Shown here one piece after another: positions 32,029-36,862 of a DNA stretch of 36,862 nucleotides. The stretch's first letter is position 1. Every line of letters begins with the position of its first letter. The notes beneath the pieces were generated by a model, which was not told where the DNA came from, searched no databases, and was given only the letters and a program-made list of their open reading frames with translations. Both the position numbers and the translations under genes were made by a program. The stretch is from CAZGMC01 sp964526565 (GTDB taxonomy: Bacteria > Pseudomonadota > Alphaproteobacteria > DSM-16000 > Inquilinaceae): NCBI GenBank assembly GCA_964526565.1, contig CAZGMC010000035.1:1-36862 (forward strand). The letters run 5' to 3'.

Positions 32029-33306
32029 CTACCCGCGCAGGATGCTCTTGCCGGCGTAGCGGGCGGCGCGGCCGAGGTTCTCCTCGATGCGGATCAGCTG
32101 GTTGTACTTGGCCATGCGGTCGGAACGGCTCATCGAGCCGGTCTTGATCTGGCCGCAATTGGTGGCGACGGCGAGGTCGGCGATGGTGGAGTCCTCGGTC
32201 TCGCCGGAGCGGTGCGACAGCACGGCGGTGTAGCCGGCCTTGTGCGCCATCTCCACGGCCTCCAGCGTCTCGCTCAGCGTGCCGATCTGGTTGACCTTGA
32301 CCAGGATCGAGTTGGCGATGCCGCGCTCGATGCCCTGGGCCAGGCGCTGCGGGTTGGTCACGAACAGGTCGTCGCCGACCAGCTGGACGCGGTTGCCGAT
32401 GGCCTCGGTCAGGGCCTTCCAGCCGTCCCAGTCGTCCTCGGACATGCCGTCCTCGATCGAGATGATCGGGTAGCGGCCGACCAGATCCTCATAGTAGCGG
32501 ACCATGCCCTCGGCATCGAGCGACTTGCCTTCGCCGGCCAGCTCGTACTTGCCGTTCTTGAAGAACTCGGACGAGGCCGAATCCAGGGCCAGGACGACGT
32601 CCTCGGCGGGCTTGTAGCCGGCTGCCTCGATCGCCCGCATGATGAAGTCGAGGGCCTCGTTGGTGGAGCCCAGCGCCGGGGCGAAGCCGCCCTCGTCGCC
32701 GACATTGGTGTTGTGGCCGGCGTCCTTCAGGCCCTTCTTGAGCGCGGCGAACACCTCCGCACCCATGCGCACGCCGTCGGCGACCGTGTCGGCCGAGACC
32801 GGCATGATCATGAATTCCTGAATGTCGATCGGGTTGTCGGCGTGGGCGCCGCCGTTGATGATGTTCATCATTGGCACCGGCAGGACGCTGGCGAAGGCGC
32901 CGCCGACATAGCGGTACAGCGGCAGGCCGGCGTCTTCCGCGGCGGCCTTGGCCACCGCCAGGCTGACGCCGAGGATGGCGTTGGCGCCCAGGCGGCCCTT
33001 GTTGGACGTGCCGTCCAGCTCGATCATGGTCTGGTCGATGGCCACCTGGTCCTCGGCATCGAGGCCGGTGATGGCGTCGCACAGCTCGCCGTTGACGGCC
33101 TCGACCGCCTGCAGCACGCCCTTGCCGCCGAAGCGCGACTTGTCGCCGTCACGCTTCTCCACGGCCTCGTGGACGCCGGTCGAGGCGCCGGAGGGCACGG
33201 CCGCGCGCCCCATGGCGCCCGACTCGAGTTCGACGTCGACCTCGACGGTCGGATTGCCGCGGCTGTCCATGATTTCGCGGCCATGGATGTCGACGATGGC
33301 GGTCAT
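32029..33306 (-). CDS. eno: Enolase
   Basis: 425 residues, standard length. N-terminal DIHGREIMDSRGNPTVEVDV and AVPSGASTG loop; Mg-binding acidic residues in SIEDGMSEDDW and LVGDD; the SHRSGETEDSTIADLAVA segment and catalytic Lys in IKTGSMSRSDRMAKYNQL. It converts 2-phosphoglycerate to phosphoenolpyruvate in glycolysis. The chosen ATG has a GGGGAG box; an open frame extends 43 codons upstream without similarity. In most Alphaproteobacteria eno lies just upstream of ftsB and pdhA on the same strand. Here the trehalose module on the opposite strand comes between them. Confidence 0.97.
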   Translation of the reverse strand: MTAIVDIHGREIMDSRGNPTVEVDVELESGAMGRAAVPSGASTGVHEAVEKRDGDKSRFGGKGVLQAVEAVNGELCDAITGLDAEDQVAIDQTMIELDGTSNKGRLGANAILGVSLAVAKAAAEDAGLPLYRYVGGAFASVLPVPMMNIINGGAHADNPIDIQEFMIMPVSADTVADGVRMGAEVFAALKKGLKDAGHNTNVGDEGGFAPALGSTNEALDFIMRAIEAAGYKPAEDVVLALDSASSEFFKNGKYELAGEGKSLDAEGMVRYYEDLVGRYPIISIEDGMSEDDWDGWKALTEAIGNRVQLVGDDLFVTNPQRLAQGIERGIANSILVKVNQIGTLSETLEAVEMAHKAGYTAVLSHRSGETEDSTIADLAVATNCGQIKTGSMSRSDRMAKYNQLIRIEENLGRAARYAGKSILRG

Positions 33307-33459
33307 CGGCTGACTCCCCGTTTGACTTGTCGATCCTGATGGATGGGCTTGGGCGCATGTGCGACGACGCGTGGGCGCAGTGGCGGCCACGGCACGACCG
33401 GACGGGCCGTCCTTCTGATACAGGGTCCGCCGCACCGGCGCAAGGCGGGTCGCGCGCCG
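33307..33459. other. Upstream region of eno
   Basis: 153 bases between the lipoprotein gene and eno on the same strand, probably including the eno promoter. It holds a GGGGAG ribosome-binding site next to eno and nothing else recognised. Confidence 0.3.
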
Positions 33460-34602
33460 TCACGGCGGCGTGCCGGCCCGCCGGTCGCGTTCGGCCAGCA
33501 CGGCCGTGGCGGCGCGCCACAGGGTCAGACGGTCCCACAGGCCGATGCCGTCGCCCAGGTCGACGTGCGCCAGCCCGTCGATCAGGTAAAGCGTCGCCTG
33601 CTGTGGCCCGGCGGCGGCGGCCAGCCGCTCGCTCTCGGTGGCCGGGATGACCGGGTCGCCGCGGCCGTGGATCAGGTAGAGCTGCGCCTCCAGCTCCGAC
33701 CAGTCCTGTTCCGCCGGCGACAGCGTCGTCATCGCCTGGCGCAGGTCGTCGGGCAGGGCCGCGATGCGCTCCGGCACCGCATCGGGGTCGGTGTTGGCGA
33801 TCAGCGCGTAGACCGCCCGCCCCTCCGGCCCCATGCGGCCGAGCAGGTCGTCCACCGGTGCCGCCAGGTCGTTCAGCCTGCGCCGCGCCATCGCCGCCAG
33901 GGCCTCGCGGTCGGCCGGGTCGTCCAGCCGGTCCACGTTGCGTTCGGCGAACACCCACTCCGCATGAGGGTTCGGGTCGCCGCGCAGCCACGAGCCGTCC
34001 GGGGCCTCGCGGTAGTACCCGGTGGTCACGTAGGCGATCGCCGAGACGATGTCGTAATAGCCGCCGATCGACACCAGGAAGGCCACGTCGTCGGCCACCG
34101 CCGGATCCAGCGCGGCGACCAGGGCCGGGCCGACCGCGTAGGACACGGCGACCAGCCCGACCGCCCCTTGCGGTGCCGCCACCGGCAGCGGGCGGTCGGC
34201 GAAGTGGCTGACGGCGGCGGCGATGTCGGCCACGTCCTCCGGCCCGGCCTGGAGGCGGCTGAGCCCCGGCACCTCCGGCACCAGCACGGCGAACCGCACC
34301 CGCGCCAGCGACCGCGCCAGCGCCACCAGCCGCGGGTCGTTGCGCCCCTCGGGCGACAGCCCCGGCACCACGACCACGCGCATGGCCGGGGCTGCGCCCG
34401 GCAGGTAAAGGTCGGCGACCTGCTCCTGGCCGTTGCCGGTGAACGTGATGGTGGTGCGCTGCGGCGCCGGCGTCGTCGCCTTGAGGCGCGACGGTCCCTG
34501 GCCCGCCGCCAGGTCCTGCAGCAGCAGCCGCGCCTCCTCGGCCCGCGGACCGCACCCGGCCACGACGAGCACGATCAGAAGAAACCGGATCCCGAGACGC
34601 AT
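33460..34602 (-). CDS. Lipoprotein with an alpha/beta hydrolase domain
   Basis: 380 residues. A lipoprotein signal ends in the lipobox VVAGC (acylated Cys17), so the mature protein is anchored to a membrane and faces the periplasm or the outer membrane. From about residue 45 an alpha/beta hydrolase fold is suggested: VVVVPGL (oxyanion strand), nucleophile region VAVSYAVG in place of a classical GxSxG, candidate Asp in IHGRGDPVIPA and His in DGLAHVDLGD. Substrate unknown; esterase or lipase activity is plausible. The start has GGGGAG about 8 bases upstream; an ATG 11 codons earlier lacks one. It lies between pyrG and eno, where kdsA usually sits in related genomes. Confidence 0.75.
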   Translation of the reverse strand: MRLGIRFLLIVLVVAGCGPRAEEARLLLQDLAAGQGPSRLKATTPAPQRTTITFTGNGQEQVADLYLPGAAPAMRVVVVPGLSPEGRNDPRLVALARSLARVRFAVLVPEVPGLSRLQAGPEDVADIAAAVSHFADRPLPVAAPQGAVGLVAVSYAVGPALVAALDPAVADDVAFLVSIGGYYDIVSAIAYVTTGYYREAPDGSWLRGDPNPHAEWVFAERNVDRLDDPADREALAAMARRRLNDLAAPVDDLLGRMGPEGRAVYALIANTDPDAVPERIAALPDDLRQAMTTLSPAEQDWSELEAQLYLIHGRGDPVIPATESERLAAAAGPQQATLYLIDGLAHVDLGDGIGLWDRLTLWRAATAVLAERDRRAGTPP

Positions 34603-34670
34603 CCCGTCCGCTCCCCTGCGCAGAATAACCGGCACGCGCTGGCATCATATGGGGCGGCGGGACGGCCGCG

Positions 34671-36299
34671 TCACACCAGCCGGCTCTGGTCGATGGCCGC
34701 CTTGATGAACGAGGTGAACAGCGGGTGCGGCGCGAACGGGCGCGACTTCAGCTCGGGATGGAACTGCACGCCGACGAACCAGGGGTGGCCGGGCAGCTCG
34801 ACGATCTCCGGCAGGCGGCCGTCGGGCGACAGGCCGGAGAACAGCAGCCCCGCCTCCTCCAGCCGCTCCTTGTAGTGGACGTTGACCTCGTAGCGGTGAC
34901 GGTGCCGCTCGCTGATCATGTCGGCGCCGTAGATGTGCTGCACGCGGGTGTCGGGCAGCAGCCGGCACGCATAGGCACCCAGCCGCATGGTGCCGCCGAG
35001 GTTTTCATCATGATGGCGCAGCTCGATGGCGTTGCCGCGCAGCCACTCGGTCATCAGGCCGACCACCGGCTCCTCGGGCCGGCCGAACTCGCTGGAACCG
35101 GCGCCGGCCAGCCCGGCCAGGTTGCGCGCCGCCTCGATCACCGCCAGCTGCATGCCGAAGCAGATGCCGAAGAACGGGATGCGCCGCTCGCGGGCAAAGC
35201 GCACGGCGCGCATCTTGCCCTCGGTGCCGCGCTCGCCGAAGCCGCCGGGGACCAGGATGCCGTTGACGTCCTCCAGGTGGACGGCCACGTCCTCCCGCTC
35301 GAACACCTCCGAATCGATCCAGTTGAGGCGGACGCCCTCGTTGTTGGCGATGCCGCCGTGGATCAGCGCCTCCGACAGGCTCTTGTAGCTGTCGATGAGC
35401 TGGGTGTACTTGCCGACGATGCCGATGGTGACATAGCCCTCGGGCTGGCGCACGCGCTGGACGATGCGGTGCCAGCCGTCCAGGTCCGGCGACGGCTCGG
35501 CGGGCAGGCCGAAATACTCCAGCACCTGCCGGTCGAAGCCCTCCTCGTGATAGCTGACCGGCACCTGGTAGATCGTGTCGACGTCGATGGCGGCGATCAC
35601 CCGCTCCGGCCGGACATTGCAGAACAGCGCGATCTTGCGCCGCTCGCCCGGCGGGATGGCGCGGTCGGCGCGGCACAGCAGCATGGCCGGCTGGATGCCG
35701 ACCGACAGCAGTTCCTTCACGGAATGCTGGGTCGGCTTGGTCTTCAGCTCGCCGGCAGCGCTGATCCAGGGCAGCAGGGTGACGTGAACGAACAGGGTAT
35801 GCTCCGGCCCCAGGTCGTTGCCCATCTGGCGGATCGCCTCCAGGAACGGCAGGCTCTCGATATCGCCGACGGTGCCGCCGATCTCGCAGATGACGAAGTC
35901 CTCGCCCTGCAGGTCGGAGCTGATGAACTCCTTTATGGCGTCGGTGACGTGGGGGATGACCTGGACGGTGGCACCCAGATAGTCGCCGCGCCGCTCCCGC
36001 GCGATGACGTCGGAATAGATCTTGCCGGTGGTCAGGTTGTCGCTGCGCCGGGCGGACACGCCGGTGAAGCGCTCGTAATGGCCCAGGTCCAGGTCGGTCT
36101 CGGCGCCGTCGTCGGTGACGTAGACCTCACCGTGCTGGGTCGGGCTCATGGTGCCCGGATCGACGTTGATGTAGGGGTCGAGCTTGCGCAGGCGCACCGT
36201 GTAGCCGCGCGCCTGCAGCAGCGCGCCGAGAGCCGCCGCCGCCAGGCCCTTGCCGAGGGAGGAGACCACGCCGCCGGTAATGAACACGTACCGCGTCAT
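34671..36299 (-). CDS. pyrG: CTP synthase
   Basis: 542 residues, standard length. N-terminal synthetase domain with FITGGVVSSLGKGLAAAALG (P-loop) and GTMSPTQHGEVYVTDDGAETDLDLGHYERF; C-terminal glutamine amidotransferase with the catalytic Cys in FGICFGMQLAV and the His-Glu of GVQFHPELKSRP. It aminates UTP to CTP with glutamine and ATP. The ATG has a GAGG box. The gene follows secG on the same strand (99-base gap after the secG stop), the usual alphaproteobacterial order. Confidence 0.97.
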   Translation of the reverse strand: MTRYVFITGGVVSSLGKGLAAAALGALLQARGYTVRLRKLDPYINVDPGTMSPTQHGEVYVTDDGAETDLDLGHYERFTGVSARRSDNLTTGKIYSDVIARERRGDYLGATVQVIPHVTDAIKEFISSDLQGEDFVICEIGGTVGDIESLPFLEAIRQMGNDLGPEHTLFVHVTLLPWISAAGELKTKPTQHSVKELLSVGIQPAMLLCRADRAIPPGERRKIALFCNVRPERVIAAIDVDTIYQVPVSYHEEGFDRQVLEYFGLPAEPSPDLDGWHRIVQRVRQPEGYVTIGIVGKYTQLIDSYKSLSEALIHGGIANNEGVRLNWIDSEVFEREDVAVHLEDVNGILVPGGFGERGTEGKMRAVRFARERRIPFFGICFGMQLAVIEAARNLAGLAGAGSSEFGRPEEPVVGLMTEWLRGNAIELRHHDENLGGTMRLGAYACRLLPDTRVQHIYGADMISERHRHRYEVNVHYKERLEEAGLLFSGLSPDGRLPEIVELPGHPWFVGVQFHPELKSRPFAPHPLFTSFIKAAIDQSRLV

Positions 36300-36398
36300 G
36301 GACCCTCACCATATCCCATCGGCCACCGCGCACAAGCAGTGGAATTGGCCGGTCCGGGCCATACGTCCCAAAATCGGTATCATGAACGCCGGACCAGC

Positions 36399-36767
36399 CT
36401 ATTCTGGAAGCTGCGGCAGATCCGGCGCCCGTTCCGCCGGCGCCGGCACGCCCTCCGCCGGCACCTCGCCCTGGTCCGCTTCCTGCTCGAGCACGGCGTC
36501 GCCCATGGCCGGTCCCTCGTCCACGAGGCCCGCCGGCGGGCCGCCCTGCCCCGCCAGGATGGCCAGGGTCAGGCTCGTCGCCATGAAGCACGCGGCCAGG
36601 ATGGCGGTAATCCGGGTCAGCAGGTTGGCGGTGCCGCGCACCGACATCAGCCCGCCGCCACCGCCGCCACCAATGCCAAGCCCGCCGCCCTCGCTGCGCT
36701 GGATGAGCACGACGCCGACCAGCGCCACGGCGATGACCAGGTGAACGACAAGAATGATCTGAGCCAA
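36399..36767 (-). CDS. secG: Preprotein translocase subunit SecG
   Basis: 122 residues from the preferred TTG start. Two membrane helices (~2-20 IILVVHLVIAVALVGVVLIQ and ~45-65) flank the conserved cytosolic loop RSEGGGLGIGGGGGGG. An extended acidic/Pro tail follows, as in other alphaproteobacterial SecG. It assists SecYE in protein export. An ATG at 36794 would add nine residues, but that codon lies inside a perfect palindrome and has no clear ribosome-binding site. The TTG at 36767 has GGGAG 6 bases upstream and gives MAQIILVVHL, which lines up with the usual N-terminus of the family. pyrG follows on the same strand. Confidence 0.88.
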   Translation of the reverse strand: MAQIILVVHLVIAVALVGVVLIQRSEGGGLGIGGGGGGGLMSVRGTANLLTRITAILAACFMATSLTLAILAGQGGPPAGLVDEGPAMGDAVLEQEADQGEVPAEGVPAPAERAPDLPQLPE

Positions 36768-36789
36768 GGGCTGCTCCCATACGAACGCA

Positions 36790-36827
36790 ACCATCGATCC
36801 CGGCCGCCGGCGGCCGGGATCGATGGT
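36790..36827. repeat. 38-bp perfect palindrome before secG
   Basis: Bases 36790-36827 read the same on both strands: ACCATCGATCCCGGCCGCC followed by its exact reverse complement. As RNA this would fold into a very stable hairpin. It could end an upstream transcript (the usual neighbour is tpiA, outside the window) although no T run follows, or it could control translation of secG. It covers the upstream ATG of secG. Confidence 0.85.
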
Positions 36828-36862
36828 CCGTGATGCCTCTGGCCTCGGGGTCCCGAGCCCCA

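Noticed and set aside
34725..36833. 702-codon plus-strand frame opposite pyrG and secG
   Set aside because: Shadow of pyrG and secG; no ribosome-binding site or domain.

Overview
The window comes from a GC-rich (mostly about 70% or more) alphaproteobacterium, probably from the Rhodospirillales side of the class. The taxonomic call rests on the order secG-pyrG-...-eno-...-ftsB-pdhA-pdhB(lipoylated)-pdhC-lpd, the lipoyl domain on the E1-beta subunit, two DUF29 genes and a PmtA-type methyltransferase. It is an inference; there is no rRNA here. The DNA is chromosomal and densely coding, with no CRISPR array, phage or recognisable transposase.

Left part (1-7250): a membrane hybrid histidine kinase with an NMT1/THI5-like periplasmic sensor, a HelD-type superfamily-1 helicase of clearly lower GC, a tRNA-Ser(GCT), two small proteins of unknown function and a PLP-dependent Cys/Met-metabolism enzyme. 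Middle-left (7251-14322): a PmtA-like SAM methyltransferase, a CPA1 Na+/H+ antiporter with a cyclic-nucleotide-binding tail, pyridoxal kinase, a repeat-bearing gene-poor stretch, an alpha/beta hydrolase-OsmC fusion, and a Tat-signal protein whose mature part is six TDxD repeats.

Middle (14416-21044): a Cache-PAS-GGDEF-EAL protein with a degenerate GGDEF motif and an intact EAL active site. Next to it is a stranded piece of a V/A-type ATPase operon (the catalytic A subunit plus DUF2764) behind two tandem DUF29 genes. The remaining V-ATPase subunits are absent, and the 3' end of the A-subunit gene is strikingly AT-rich.

Right part (21076-36862): the pyruvate dehydrogenase operon read leftward (ftsB-like, pdhA, pdhB, pdhC, a chorismate-mutase-family gene, lpd), then enolase, a lipoprotein hydrolase, CTP synthase and SecG. 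This usually contiguous block is split by a rightward three-gene trehalose module: a beta-phosphoglucomutase-like HAD, trehalose-6-phosphate phosphatase and a GH65 phosphorylase. The order of the three matches the domains of the single mycobacterial protein Rv2006/OtsB1. The module could make trehalose from its 6-phosphate and also route trehalose phosphorolytically to glucose-6-phosphate, next to enolase and pyruvate dehydrogenase.

Two DNA-level themes recur. Short tandem repeats (12-17 bp units) lie at the 3' ends of several leftward genes. A perfect 38-bp palindrome covers the upstream ATG of secG and argues for a downstream TTG start. The best candidates for something undescribed are the Tat-exported TDxD repeat protein, the orphan V-ATPase A/DUF2764/DUF29 cluster and the unfused trehalose module.
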